A model generated the notes under the pieces. That model was not told the DNA's origin. It saw only the letters and a list, made by a program, of their open reading frames with translations, and made no database searches. A program made the translations under genes and the position numbers. Of a stretch of DNA of 64,000 bases, positions 42,596 through 52,378 are shown piece after piece; within the stretch, counting starts at the first letter, position 1, and every line of letters begins with the position of its first letter. The stretch is from Vibrio thalassae (GTDB lineage Bacteria > Pseudomonadota > Gammaproteobacteria > Enterobacterales > Vibrionaceae). The stretch spans positions 67,865-131,864 of the forward strand of contig NZ_OANU01000073.1 in assembly GCF_900089835.1 (NCBI RefSeq). The letters run 5' to 3'.

Positions 42596-42629
42596 GTATA
42601 AAACATCGCCTAAGGTTTGAGCGTGCAAG

Positions 42630-43499
42630 CTAACCTATTTTCCCCGTTTCTATGAGCTGTTGAAGTATTGGTCGGACGATTAATTCCATCGCAAAACTCA
42701 TCTTGCCGCCAGGCACGACTATGGTGTCATGCCGCGACATGAATGAGCCATCAATCATTGCCAGTAGATACGGGAAGTCGACATTTTTAATACCACGCAG
42801 GCGAATCACCACGAAACTTTCATCTAGACTTGGGATACCTTTGGCGTTGAGTGGGTTAGAAGTATCCACCGTAGGCACACGCTGAAAGTTGATATGAGTG
42901 CGTGAAAACTGCGGGGTAATATAACTAAGGTAATCATCCATTGAACGCACAATAGAATCGGTAACCGCTTCTCTGGAATGTCCTCTATCGCGGGTGTCGC
43001 GAACAAACTTTTGAATCCACTCCAAGTTGACTATTGGCACCATGCCGATAAGTAGGTCGACATGTTGTGCTGCGTTTACCTCTCCATCGACAACACCACC
43101 GTGTAAGCCTTCATAAAACAGCACGTCGGAATTTTCTGGCAGATCTTGCCAAGGTGTGAATGTGCCTGGCATTTGATTGTATGGTACGGCCTCGTCAAAC
43201 GTATGCAGATAACGACGGAATTGTCCCGTACCGTTTTGTCCGTAATTACGGAAAAATTCTTCTAACGCCGGGAAGTCATTTGCTTGCGGGCCAAAGTAGC
43301 TGATGTGTTTTCCTTGCTCTTTGGCTTTGCGGATCTCGATATCCATTTCTGGACGAGTAAAGCGGTGAAAACTGTCACCTTCGATAAAAACGGGCTTCAC
43401 GCTCATCATGTTGAACATTTTGCGAAACGCTTCTGACGTTGTTGTTGTGCCTGCTCCAGAAGAGCCGGTCACCGCAATAATGGGGTGTTTTGCAGACAT
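42630..43499 (-). CDS. prkB: Phosphoribulokinase-like protein
   Basis: A 289-residue P-loop kinase of the phosphoribulokinase/uridine kinase family. The Walker A-like GSSGAGTT is at residues 12-19, and the FIEGDSFHRF stretch follows. Proteobacteria like this have no Calvin cycle, so its true substrate is unclear; the name follows E. coli prkB. The start at 43499 (MSAKHPIIAVTG) is chosen over an upstream in-frame ATG at 43583. The gene lies beside crp and yheU, as in E. coli. Confidence 0.9.
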   Translation of the reverse strand: MSAKHPIIAVTGSSGAGTTTTSEAFRKMFNMMSVKPVFIEGDSFHRFTRPEMDIEIRKAKEQGKHISYFGPQANDFPALEEFFRNYGQNGTGQFRRYLHTFDEAVPYNQMPGTFTPWQDLPENSDVLFYEGLHGGVVDGEVNAAQHVDLLIGMVPIVNLEWIQKFVRDTRDRGHSREAVTDSIVRSMDDYLSYITPQFSRTHINFQRVPTVDTSNPLNAKGIPSLDESFVVIRLRGIKNVDFPYLLAMIDGSFMSRHDTIVVPGGKMSFAMELIVRPILQQLIETGKIG

Positions 43500-43620
43500 A
43501 ACACTTCCTGTGTAATGGTAGTTATCATTGTGTTTTGCTAACCCTATGAGCTGTTTAGACTTTGTCTGCTCATATAGGTTCAATAGCGTTTTACTATAGC
43601 ACTAGATTGTCATGGTCACG

Positions 43621-43836
43621 TCATTTCATCGAGCGACGTAGCTGAATATCGACGGTTTCATGCAATTCAGAGAAAACGATCACGGCGTCGCCGCTTTCCA
43701 GTTGAGCTTTTACGTGTGCTACCTTGTCGTCCAATGACCACTCGGTGTCACCATAGTCGGTGCCTTCACGTAAAACGAATTCTTTGATCAAATTATCCAG
43801 CGTTTCTGCTGCGATTTGTTGCCATGGAATAATCAT
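43621..43836 (-). CDS. yheU: YheU family protein
   Basis: A 71-residue conserved protein of unknown function. It opens [21 protein letters not shown] and is acidic ([16 protein letters not shown]). It lies between yheT and prkB, the same order as in E. coli, which supports the name. Confidence 0.9.
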   Translation of the reverse strand: MIIPWQQIAAETLDNLIKEFVLREGTDYGDTEWSLDDKVAHVKAQLESGDAVIVFSELHETVDIQLRRSMK

Positions 43837-43874
43837 AAATACCTCATCACTCTATGATTCGGGAGAGTATACCG

Positions 43875-44861
43875 TCATGTGGACGAGTGGAGTAGATGGC
43901 GATAGTAGTTTGGCAGAGTTTCTTCTAACCAAAATTTAGGTTGATGAAAACTGCCGGACATAAAGCCCACATGGCCGCCACGTTCGTGTAGGCGATAGTC
44001 AATATGCTCTGGGAGAGTGAAGTTTGGAATCACTTCATGCCCCATAAATGGGTCATCTTTTGCGTGGATAAACTGAGTCGGGACAGTAATGTCACACATT
44101 TTTTGTAATCCTGAGCACTGATGGTAGTAATCTTCAGCATCTCGAAATCCATGCAGTGGCGCGGTGATCAAGTTGTCAAACTCGTACAGTTTGCGCATGT
44201 TTTGGATCTTTTCTGCGGTAAGGTCGAGTGCATCGCTGAGGAGACTCAGTTTGTTTAACGCGTTCTTTTTCATTGAACTAAGTAAGTATGAGCGATACAG
44301 CTTGGAAAAGCCTTGTTCAATGCGTCGAGCACATGCACCGAGATCCAGCGGAGCAGAGACAATTGTCGCGCCATCTAGCTTGCTGTCATTCTGATAGTGA
44401 GCAAGGTAATTTGTCAGCATGTTACCCCCTAAGGAGATGCCCACAGCCGCTTTTTTGGCGTTTGGGTAACGATGATCCAAAAGCTCGATAAACTGTCTAG
44501 CATCACCAATTTCACCTGAGTGGTAGGCACGAGCGAGTCGATTCGGGTTGGGACCGCAGCCGCGAAAGTGCATCATCACCGACAGCCAGCCTTGTTGAGC
44601 AAAGGCGTGCATCAAACCATTGGCATACGGACTACTAAAGCAGCCTTCTAGCCCATGAAAGAGAACAAACACAGGTTTGGATTTGGCACTTGTTGAATGC
44701 GGGTCTTCGCTCCAAGCTAGCTCAACAAAGTCGCCATCTGGAGTATCTAACGTTTCCCAAATAGGCTCAAACAACGGCTTTCTTCTCACGAAGCGAGGAA
44801 TTAGGGTTTGTATATGTGGATTACCAAGCCCTTTAGCGGCGATAAAGTTACTAGTACTCAT
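43875..44861 (-). CDS. yheT: YheT-type alpha/beta hydrolase
   Basis: A 328-residue hydrolase of the YheT/ABHD1-3 family. The nucleophile serine is in GISLGGNMLTNYLA, preceded by LFHGLEGCFSSPYANG, and the catalytic histidine is in RGGHVGFMSG. The natural substrate is unknown (esterase or lipase activity expected). Its start overlaps the stop of the MocR regulator by 4 bp, so the two are translated together; yheU and prkB follow. Confidence 0.9.
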   Translation of the reverse strand: MSTSNFIAAKGLGNPHIQTLIPRFVRRKPLFEPIWETLDTPDGDFVELAWSEDPHSTSAKSKPVFVLFHGLEGCFSSPYANGLMHAFAQQGWLSVMMHFRGCGPNPNRLARAYHSGEIGDARQFIELLDHRYPNAKKAAVGISLGGNMLTNYLAHYQNDSKLDGATIVSAPLDLGACARRIEQGFSKLYRSYLLSSMKKNALNKLSLLSDALDLTAEKIQNMRKLYEFDNLITAPLHGFRDAEDYYHQCSGLQKMCDITVPTQFIHAKDDPFMGHEVIPNFTLPEHIDYRLHERGGHVGFMSGSFHQPKFWLEETLPNYYRHLLHSST

Positions 44862-46246
44862 AAGGTGAATTCATTGACTGTGTTGGACAATAACAAGGCT
44901 TTTAATTTGTCTACGCCGATGTGAAGCTGTTCGATCGTTTGCGGTGAACTTAACGACAAACGCACAGCAGGCGCTACTGAGCCACCTGGTGGGGCAAACA
45001 GTTCACCGGATTTAACGATAATGCCCTTGTCTTGGGCTTGACTAACGAATTCACTCAGTCGCCAATTCTCTGGAAGCGTTAACCACACATGAAAGCCGCC
45101 TGTCTGATAATTTAACTCGAAACCATCAAGCGCTTGTGTCGTAATATCAATGCGCGCTTTCATCTCTTTGTGGATGAGGGCTAAGTTGCGCTCTGCATCA
45201 CCGGAGTTGAGCATTTCACAGGTTAACGCAGTGAGCAGCGGGCTAATCATCCAGCTATGAGTTTGTAGTGTAACTAATAACTGTTGATACAATTTTTCTG
45301 GTGCGTGTACGTAGCCTACTCTCAAACCAGGGGCTAGGCATTTTGAGAAAGCGCCAATATGAACCACTCGTTCAGGAGCGTAGTTCACCATAGGGGCAGG
45401 TGGTGATTCGAGTAACAACCCATTGATTTCATCTTCGATGATATAAACATTGTACTGCTCACACACACGAATAATATCGAGTCGACGCTCTTTTGGCATG
45501 ATAGCCGTAGTCGGGTTTTGCAGTGTCGGCGTGAGATAAATAAATCGCGGCGAATAGCGTTGGCAACAGACTTCAAGCGATTCTGGGGTGACACCAAACT
45601 CATCCATCTCAATCCCTTTCAGCGTCAACTGATTCTGACGCGCTAGGCTAATGATGCCTGGATAAGTGTACTTTTCTACTAATACGGTATCACCTGCTCT
45701 GGTGAAGGTATCTAACACCATTTGGATAGCGTGCTGAGCCCCTGAGCTAAATAGCAGCTTATGGGCATGTAGCTTAATACCTTTGCTGTTTAACCACTGA
45801 GTGACAATTGAACGATGAGCGTCAAGGCCAGAAGGAGGCTGATAAATCATTAGTTGGTTTAAATGAGCTGGAGAGGTGGAGATCCTCTGCATCGCCTGTC
45901 TCAGCATGTCACTGCGATCCAATTGTGGTGGGATGTTATAGCCAAAATTGTATTCATTGGGATCGATACTGCTTTCTGCAAACGCCCAGCTGGGTTTATT
46001 GCTATCGGTTACATAGGTTCCAGCTCCGACTCGAGCTTCCACCAAACCACGACGTTCAATTTCAGAATAGGCGCGCGTGATGGTACCTACAGTGACATGC
46101 AATTGATCAGCAAGCCAACGATGGGTCGGCAATTTGCTGTTGCTCGCCAATTCTCCTGACTCAATTTGATGGGCGATCTGATCGGCGATCTGTTTGTAGA
46201 TCGGTGTTGGATCCTGCTTGTATACCGTAATTGTCTTGATTGTCAT
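44858..46246 (-). CDS. MocR-type GntR/aminotransferase transcriptional regulator
   Basis: A 462-residue protein with an N-terminal GntR winged helix (about residues 8-75, PIYKQIADQIAHQIESG and TVGTITRAYSEIERRG) fused to a fold-type I aminotransferase domain. The PLP lysine is K302 in GAFSKCLAPGLRVGY. MocR proteins sense amino-acid- or vitamin-linked ligands through PLP. It is divergent from a LysE-type exporter 119 bp away, which it probably controls. Ligand unknown. Confidence 0.88.
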   Translation of the reverse strand: MTIKTITVYKQDPTPIYKQIADQIAHQIESGELASNSKLPTHRWLADQLHVTVGTITRAYSEIERRGLVEARVGAGTYVTDSNKPSWAFAESSIDPNEYNFGYNIPPQLDRSDMLRQAMQRISTSPAHLNQLMIYQPPSGLDAHRSIVTQWLNSKGIKLHAHKLLFSSGAQHAIQMVLDTFTRAGDTVLVEKYTYPGIISLARQNQLTLKGIEMDEFGVTPESLEVCCQRYSPRFIYLTPTLQNPTTAIMPKERRLDIIRVCEQYNVYIIEDEINGLLLESPPAPMVNYAPERVVHIGAFSKCLAPGLRVGYVHAPEKLYQQLLVTLQTHSWMISPLLTALTCEMLNSGDAERNLALIHKEMKARIDITTQALDGFELNYQTGGFHVWLTLPENWRLSEFVSQAQDKGIIVKSGELFAPPGGSVAPAVRLSLSSPQTIEQLHIGVDKLKALLLSNTVNEFTL

Positions 46247-46333
46247 GGTGACAATAAACCTTTTGCGTCAATTTTGATCGTTTGTTAGGGTTATTTTGGT
46301 CAGTTATTAACAATAAAGCAACGTAATTTTTGT

Positions 46334-46351
46334 AATTGTATCGGCACAATT
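46334..46351. promoter_or_regulatory. Candidate MocR operator
   Basis: AATTGT-atcggc-ACAATT is a perfect 6+6+6 inverted repeat, 15 bp before the lysE-type start codon and between the divergent genes. It is a candidate only; MocR regulators often use direct repeats. Confidence 0.35.
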
Positions 46352-46365
46352 TGGGAGAAAATCAT

Positions 46366-46962
46366 ATGGATTGGTCATTTTTCTTGTCTGTGGCACTTTT
46401 TGCTGTTGTCATGACTGGCACCCCAGGACCCAATAATGTCATGCTCACTGCTTCAGGCGCGAACTTTGGCTATATGCGTTCGATTCCTCATTTCTTCGGC
46501 ATTGGCTTTGGCTTGATTAGTTTGATTTTGCTAAATGGCGTAGGTTTGGGTGTAGTGTTTAAGACTTACCCAGTGGTGCAAGAAATTTTGAAATGGCTTG
46601 GTAGTGGATACTTGTTGTATTTGGCTTGGCGCATTCTAACCGCTGGCATTAACAAAGGAGAGGGGGCTCAGCAGGCAAAGCCTATGACGTGCTTGGAAGC
46701 CATGTTGTTTCAATATCTGAATCCTAAGGCGTGGGTGATGTCAGTCACGGCGGTCAGTTCATTTGCCATTGCTGGTGAGTATTATTGGTGGTCCTTGATT
46801 GGCATTTCGGTGATTTTTCTAGTGGTTCAGCTACAAACTTCGTCCGTGTGGGTTGGTTTTGGCACCTTTATTCGTCGTTGGCTATCGACGCCCACTGCGT
46901 GGCGACGTTTTAACTCTAGCATGGCGGCGCTGACGGCTTCTTGTGTGGTGTTTATCTGGTAG
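46366..46962 (+). CDS. LysE-family amino-acid exporter
   Basis: A 198-residue inner-membrane protein of the LysE/RhtB superfamily with about six hydrophobic segments. The family motif is TGTPGPNNVMLTASG (about residues 17-31). It exports an amino acid or a derivative, with identity not predictable. ATG 46366 follows GGGAGA. It overlaps the convergent TIGR02444 gene by 11 bp. The divergent MocR regulator suggests ligand-induced export. Confidence 0.88.
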   Translation: MDWSFFLSVALFAVVMTGTPGPNNVMLTASGANFGYMRSIPHFFGIGFGLISLILLNGVGLGVVFKTYPVVQEILKWLGSGYLLYLAWRILTAGINKGEGAQQAKPMTCLEAMLFQYLNPKAWVMSVTAVSSFAIAGEYYWWSLIGISVIFLVVQLQTSSVWVGFGTFIRRWLSTPTAWRRFNSSMAALTASCVVFIW

Positions 46963-47431
46963 CGAGTTCGTTAATGGGCTTAGCGAAGATTGATCCTAGA
47001 TGTTCGGCACCAAGTTGTCGGCAGTAGATCAGTACCAGTGGTTCGTGATCGTGGGGGATCAGTGCTAGGCTATTGACGCAGTCAACAAGATCCGACTGTT
47101 GCTGTTTTTCCAGACTGAGTTCAAATTCGAGGGCTTCACGGTAAAGGCTATCGACCACGTTGTGTTTGAGTTGGCGGCGGATATCTCGATATTGGTGTAG
47201 GAGCTGTTCGGTTCGCCCTAAGCAAGCTTGGACCAGATGCCAGTCTTCAGATTGAAAGCGAACCGATTGTTCATCGAGCCATTTTAGCAACAGCAACAGA
47301 TTCACATTACCATGAAATTGGTTTTGTAAATTTAAGCACGCTTCTTTCACTTCACGCACACCGTAATATTGCAGGCTAAACTGCCAAAGGTGTTCTAGGG
47401 TGAGTGTGGAAGATACGTGCTCTGTGGTCAT
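46952..47431 (-). CDS. TIGR02444/DUF2390 family protein
   Basis: A 159-residue soluble, helix-rich protein of unknown function. It contains LWQFSLQYYGVREVKEACLN near residue 15-34 and the WLDEQSVRF segment, matching what I recall of the TIGR02444 family. It starts one base after the yheS stop, so the two are probably co-transcribed. Confidence 0.75.
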   Translation of the reverse strand: MTTEHVSSTLTLEHLWQFSLQYYGVREVKEACLNLQNQFHGNVNLLLLLKWLDEQSVRFQSEDWHLVQACLGRTEQLLHQYRDIRRQLKHNVVDSLYREALEFELSLEKQQQSDLVDCVNSLALIPHDHEPLVLIYCRQLGAEHLGSIFAKPINELATR

Positions 47432-49350
47432 TACTGATTAAATTCCTGTTCCATCTGCTCAAGAACTTCTTGCTGGGCCATCCATTCCATTTCTACGTCT
47501 TCGAGCTCGGATTTGCTTGAGGCCTGTTTGGCAAGTACTTCATTGAGTTTAGCTTTATTTTCCGCATCATACAGAGAAGAATCGGATAATTGCTCTTCTG
47601 CCTCAGCGACAAGGGCGGATAACTTATCCATTTTTTCTTCAAGTTTTGTCAGTGTTTTGCGAATTGGTGCAGTTTGCTTTCTAAACTCAGCTTCTTTGCG
47701 TTTCTGCTCTTTCTTTGCCGCTGCGCTATTGTTCGAGCTTTTCTCTGGCTCGTTCTCTTGCGCTTCTTTGCGCTCTAGTCGCTGCTGGTCAGTTAGCCAC
47801 TTATAGTAGTCCACTAAATCACCATTAAAGGGTGCCACTTGACGATCGTGCACAAGATAAAGATCATCTGTGGTCGCGCGCAACAAGTAGCGATCGTGAC
47901 TGACGATAACCATCGCGCCTTCAAAGGTTTGCAGAGCCAATGTTAGCGCTTGGCGCATATCAAGATCTAAGTGGTTGGTCGGTTCATCGAGTAATAGCAA
48001 GTTTGGTTTTTGCCAAACGATCAGAGCCAGCACCAGACGTGCCTTTTCACCGCCAGAAAAAGGCGCGACTTTCTCCAGTGCTTTTTCGCCTTGGAAACCA
48101 AAGCTACCTAAGTAGTCACGAAGCTGCTGCTCAGTATGTTGCGGCGCAATTTGCATCATGTGCTGCAAAGGTGTTTCTTCTGGGTGAAGTGTCTCTAATT
48201 GATGCTGAGCAAAGTAACCGATTTTCACCCCTTGCGAGTAGTTGAGATCGCCACCCTTTGCGTTTAGCTCTCCAGAGAGCAGTTTAATCAGTGTGGATTT
48301 ACCTGCGCCATTACGACCTAGCAAACCAATGCGGCTACCGGGAACGAGGTTAAGACGAATCTTTTCCAATATGACGTTATCATCGTAACCGGCCGAGACG
48401 TCATCCATCATAATAATAGGATTAGGAAGCGCGGCTGGTTCCCTAAACTCGAAACTGAATGGGTTATCAAACTGAGCTGGCAGCACCTTCTCCATACGTT
48501 CTAACGCTTTGATACGGCTTTGTGCCTGACGAGCTTTAGACGCTTTATAACGGAAGCGATCAATATAGCTTTGCATGTGAGCCATCTGCTTTTGTTGCTT
48601 CTGATATTGCGCTTGTTGCAAGATCAGCTTTTGCGCACGCTGATCTTCGAACGAAGAATAGTTACCTGTGTACTCATTTAGCTGCTGGTTTTCGATATGG
48701 ATAATGCGACCAACGATCGGATCCAAAAAGTCTCGGTCGTGCGAGATCAAAACCAAGGTACCCGGATAGTTTTGCAGCCAACGCTCTAACCACATGACGG
48801 CATCGAGATCCAAGTGGTTGGTCGGTTCGTCGAGTAGCAACAGATCAGAACGGCATAGCAGGGCTTGGGCAAGGTTTAAACGCATGCGCCAACCACCAGA
48901 GAACTGCGTTAGGCTCCAACTCATTTGTGCTTGGCTAAAGCCTAGACCATCAAGCAGTTCAGCAGCACGTGCACGGATGCTGTAGCCACCAATCACTTCA
49001 ATCTTACCGTGAAGTTCTGCCACTCGTGTACCGTTGTCTTGCTTCTCGGCTTCAACCAGAGCTTGTTCCAACGCACGATATTCTCTATCACCATCAATGA
49101 CATATTCGATAGCACTGCGCTCTAACGCTGGGGTTTCCTGCGCGACCCAAGCCAATTCCCAATGTGCAGGTTGGCTAAAGGAGCCAGCATCGATGGAAAG
49201 CTCATCTTTTAGTAGGGCAAATAGCGTGGATTTACCACAACCATTTTTACCCACTAAACCTACTTTATCACCTGGGTGAATGGTTGCAGAGGCTTGCTCG
49301 AGGAGTGGTTTACCACCTCGAAGCAATTGAATATCAGAGAAGGTGATCAT
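47431..49350 (-). CDS. yheS: ABC-F ATPase YheS
   Basis: A 639-residue soluble protein with two ABC domains. Walker A motifs are GLVGKNGCGKST (about residues 31-42) and GLLGRNGAGKST (about residues 343-354), signature motifs are FSGGWRMR and FSGGEKAR, and both D-loops read LLLDEPTNHLDLD. A charged C-terminal coiled coil follows. There is no membrane domain; ABC-F proteins act on ribosomes. The neighbours (kefG, kefB, yheV, slyD) match E. coli. Confidence 0.94.
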   Translation of the reverse strand: MITFSDIQLLRGGKPLLEQASATIHPGDKVGLVGKNGCGKSTLFALLKDELSIDAGSFSQPAHWELAWVAQETPALERSAIEYVIDGDREYRALEQALVEAEKQDNGTRVAELHGKIEVIGGYSIRARAAELLDGLGFSQAQMSWSLTQFSGGWRMRLNLAQALLCRSDLLLLDEPTNHLDLDAVMWLERWLQNYPGTLVLISHDRDFLDPIVGRIIHIENQQLNEYTGNYSSFEDQRAQKLILQQAQYQKQQKQMAHMQSYIDRFRYKASKARQAQSRIKALERMEKVLPAQFDNPFSFEFREPAALPNPIIMMDDVSAGYDDNVILEKIRLNLVPGSRIGLLGRNGAGKSTLIKLLSGELNAKGGDLNYSQGVKIGYFAQHQLETLHPEETPLQHMMQIAPQHTEQQLRDYLGSFGFQGEKALEKVAPFSGGEKARLVLALIVWQKPNLLLLDEPTNHLDLDMRQALTLALQTFEGAMVIVSHDRYLLRATTDDLYLVHDRQVAPFNGDLVDYYKWLTDQQRLERKEAQENEPEKSSNNSAAAKKEQKRKEAEFRKQTAPIRKTLTKLEEKMDKLSALVAEAEEQLSDSSLYDAENKAKLNEVLAKQASSKSELEDVEMEWMAQQEVLEQMEQEFNQ

Positions 49351-49532
49351 ATGAATACAGCTAGCTTGTTATTGAGTTTTTGACCAACGAATACTAGGGG
49401 CAAAGTGGATAAATGTCGATCATTATCCGAGCCTACTCATCGCAATCTACCCTGCACCTTAAGGAGAGTTTGGGTTATGATGGAACAAATTGATAACAAA
49501 AATAGAATGATTTACGTAACAATCATATCTAT

Positions 49533-49555
49533 ATACCCTTAAACTTTAAGGGTAT
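49533..49555. promoter_or_regulatory. Perfect inverted repeat upstream of kefG
   Basis: ATACCCTTAAA-c-TTTAAGGGTAT is an 11-bp perfect inverted repeat around one base, ending 28 bp before the kefG start. It could be a dimeric repressor operator covering the promoter; no T-run follows, so it is unlikely to be a terminator. Confidence 0.6.
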
Positions 49556-49583
49556 CGCTCGGTTTAAGGATAGACGTCTCGGA

Positions 49584-50195
49584 ATGACTTCCATACTAGA
49601 AAGCACCAATTCATCCCCTAAGGTTCTGGTCATTTTTGCCCATCCAGAGCCGCAAAACTCGACTGCCAATCAGGTCATGCTCAAGAAGATTCAATCTCTT
49701 GACAATGTTACCTTACGAGATCTGTACGCACTGTATCCTGATTTCTTTATTGATGTGAAAGCCGAGCACCAGCTTTTGCTTGAGCATGATGTAATTGTGC
49801 TTCAGCATCCGCTTTATATGTATTCCTGCCCCTCTTTATTAAAGGAGTGGATTGACCGTGTGCTCGGTAAAGGCTTTGCCTTTGGTGACGATTGTGCACT
49901 GGAAGGTAAATACTGGCGCAGTGTCATTACTACCGGAGGTAAAGAGTCTGCCTTTAGTCAATCGGGCTACAACAAATACCCGTTAGAGCAGATTTTACAG
50001 CCATTCGAGCTGACGGCGGCCTTGTGCAAAATGCAATGGATGGAGCCGCTGGTGCTCTATTGGTCGCGACGTGTCGGTGATATGGAGCGATATCAACATG
50101 CGGAATTGTATCGCCAATGGTTAATGCATCCATTTGATGAGTCTTTGATGATGTCCACGCTGAAAAGTACGGAGGTGGAACATGGCGATGACTAG
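49584..50195 (+). CDS. kefG: NAD(P)H quinone reductase-like ancillary protein KefG
   Basis: A 203-residue flavodoxin-fold protein (KefF/KefG, DT-diaphorase-like) with VLVIFAHPEPQNSTAN near the start and QHPLYMYSCPSLLKEWIDRV around residue 75. KefF-type proteins bind and are required for full activity of the glutathione-gated potassium efflux channel; here kefB follows with an overlap of 14 bp. Confidence 0.88.
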   Translation: MTSILESTNSSPKVLVIFAHPEPQNSTANQVMLKKIQSLDNVTLRDLYALYPDFFIDVKAEHQLLLEHDVIVLQHPLYMYSCPSLLKEWIDRVLGKGFAFGDDCALEGKYWRSVITTGGKESAFSQSGYNKYPLEQILQPFELTAALCKMQWMEPLVLYWSRRVGDMERYQHAELYRQWLMHPFDESLMMSTLKSTEVEHGDD

Positions 50196-51978
50196 CGATT
50201 TTTTACAAAGCGGGGTTATTTTCCTCTCTGCTGCTGTGGTTGCAGTTCCTATTGCTCAGCGCCTTGGATTGGGCAGTGTTCTCGGGTATTTGTTAGCTGG
50301 TGTTGCCATTGGTCCGTGGGGGCTAGGACTTATTAGCGATGTGGATGAAATACTTCATTTTTCCGAATTTGGTGTCGTACTGCTGCTGTTCTTAATTGGC
50401 TTGGAACTGAATCCTAAGAAGCTGTGGCAGATGCGAATCCCCATCCTTGGCTTAGGTGGCGCACAGGTTGTCGTCACCACCTTAGTGCTTTCTGCGATTG
50501 CGTCTTTGTTCAATCTCTCTTGGCAAACCAGTTTAGCGATCGGGATGGGCCTCGCGCTTTCATCGACGGCGATAGCTCTTCGAGTTATTGAAGAGCAAGG
50601 GCTAGGGGGAGGTGAAACTGGACAATCCGGCTTTGCCGTTCTGCTGTTTCAAGATATTGCGGTTATTCCAATGTTGGCATTGCTGCCCTTACTTGCGGGT
50701 AACACCGCAGGCAATTGGGCAGACATTATTTGGATGTTAGCGGGTGTTTTAGGTTTGCTGGTGGGCGGTCATTTTCTGATTCGTCCTCTATTTCGCTATG
50801 TAGTTATGAGTGGGGTGCGCGAATTATTTACTGTTGCCGCCTTGCTACTAGTGATTGGTATTGCTGCGTTTATGCAAAAGCTTGGGTTATCCATGGCGTT
50901 AGGGACGTTTTTAGCAGGGGTGTTACTGGCCGAAAGTGAGTACCGGCATGAGTTGGAAATCGCCATTGAGCCATTTAAAGGTCTGCTACTAGGGTTATTT
51001 TTTATCGCAGTGGGGATGGCGGTAAACCTTGGATTACTGATTTCTGAACCACTTGCAGTGCTGTTTGCTGTAGTGTCTTTGGTCATTATCAAAGGGCTTA
51101 TCTTGTACGTACTGGCCCGTTTGTTTGGTATCGGACCGAAATCGCGCAGCAAAATGGCGGCGATTTTGAGCCAAGGTGGTGAATTTGCCTTTGTTATCTT
51201 TACAGCAGCGAGCGCGCAAGGGCTATTGCCTGCTCAAGAGTCGGCCTTTCTGCTGGTTGTGGTGAGTTTGTCGATGGTAACCACGCCACTGCTGCTGATG
51301 GGACAGAAAAAATGGTTTGAGAAATCACTCAATCAAGTAGGAGCCCCCCCTATTAAAACCGATGTTGAAGATAGGCAGCCGAGAGTGATCATCGCGGGCT
51401 TTGGACGATTTGGACAAATTGTCGGTCGTTTGATGTACGCCAATAAGGTCAAAGTGACCGTATTAGAAAGTGATGCGAGCCAAATTCATCTGCTGAGAAA
51501 ATACGGTTATAAGGTGTTTTATGGTGATGCGACTCAAGTCGATTTATTAAGAGCGGCAGGTGCTGATAAAGCCGAAGCGATTATTATCTGTACCGACTCT
51601 CCAGAGGAGATTATGGAAGTGGTCGATCTTTGTCATAACCATTTTCCTAAGCTGAAGGTCTTAGCAAGGGCTCGAAGCCGAGTCGAGGCCTATCAACTGA
51701 TGAATCATGGCGTGCAATGCTATTCGCGTGAGACATTCTTGGGGGCACTTGATTTGGGGCGTCAGGCGTTAGTGGAGCTAGGATTTCATCCTTATGAGGC
51801 AAAGCGCGCAGAAGCCCACTTTAGAAAACTGGATAATGCCATGCTTAAAGAGCTATTGCCGCAACACAGTGAAGATAAAAAGTTGGCACAAAGGTCGAAA
51901 GAAGCTCGTAAAGAACTCGAAGAAATCTTTGGCCGTGAAATGGAAAATGATCGTCAATCGCGTAATTTCTGGGATTAA
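50182..51978 (+). CDS. kefB: Glutathione-regulated potassium efflux antiporter KefB-like
   Basis: A 598-residue CPA2 transporter. About 12 hydrophobic segments (residues 5-380) include LLFLIGLELNP and ALSSTAIALRVIEE. A C-terminal RCK/TrkA-N domain starts at about residue 400 with VIIAGFGRFGQIVGRL. The channel expels K+ and acidifies the cytosol when electrophile-glutathione adducts bind. The start overlaps kefG and is preceded by GGAGGTGG. Confidence 0.9.
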   Translation: MAMTSDFLQSGVIFLSAAVVAVPIAQRLGLGSVLGYLLAGVAIGPWGLGLISDVDEILHFSEFGVVLLLFLIGLELNPKKLWQMRIPILGLGGAQVVVTTLVLSAIASLFNLSWQTSLAIGMGLALSSTAIALRVIEEQGLGGGETGQSGFAVLLFQDIAVIPMLALLPLLAGNTAGNWADIIWMLAGVLGLLVGGHFLIRPLFRYVVMSGVRELFTVAALLLVIGIAAFMQKLGLSMALGTFLAGVLLAESEYRHELEIAIEPFKGLLLGLFFIAVGMAVNLGLLISEPLAVLFAVVSLVIIKGLILYVLARLFGIGPKSRSKMAAILSQGGEFAFVIFTAASAQGLLPAQESAFLLVVVSLSMVTTPLLLMGQKKWFEKSLNQVGAPPIKTDVEDRQPRVIIAGFGRFGQIVGRLMYANKVKVTVLESDASQIHLLRKYGYKVFYGDATQVDLLRAAGADKAEAIIICTDSPEEIMEVVDLCHNHFPKLKVLARARSRVEAYQLMNHGVQCYSRETFLGALDLGRQALVELGFHPYEAKRAEAHFRKLDNAMLKELLPQHSEDKKLAQRSKEARKELEEIFGREMENDRQSRNFWD

Positions 51979-52026
51979 CCTTGCTGTTAACCCCATTGCG
52001 GTTGAAGGTCGGAATTAGGAAGTAAC

Positions 52027-52230
52027 ATGAGCAGTACCAAGAAACGTTTTATTGCTGGGGCAAGCTGCCCTAAGTGTAGCCAGCAAGACAGTTTGCGCTG
52101 GTGGATAGACCACAATGTTGAGTGGGTGGAATGTGTAGAGTGTGAATTCAAAGAACAACGTACTCCAAAAGCTGTAGAGAAAACTGAACGCAGTGATGAG
52201 GAATTAATCGGAATTTTTAAGCCCGAATGA
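52027..52230 (+). CDS. yheV: YheV family putative zinc-binding protein
   Basis: A 67-residue protein with paired CxxC motifs: SCPKCSQQD (about residues 13-21) and ECVECEF (about residues 38-44), probably one zinc site. Function is unknown. It lies 48 bp after kefB, as in E. coli. Confidence 0.88.
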   Translation: MSSTKKRFIAGASCPKCSQQDSLRWWIDHNVEWVECVECEFKEQRTPKAVEKTERSDEELIGIFKPE

Positions 52231-52378
52231 TTGAGTTTCTTTTTTCTGACCCCATAATATGCGAACACGCCGCTTAAAGGCGGATTAATTTTTTGATGAG
52301 ATGATCATTTGAGTGTGCTTGCTAGTCGCAATGTGACTCTGTTTCAATGGTATCTCAAGGCCAACCTTTGGAGCTCAC

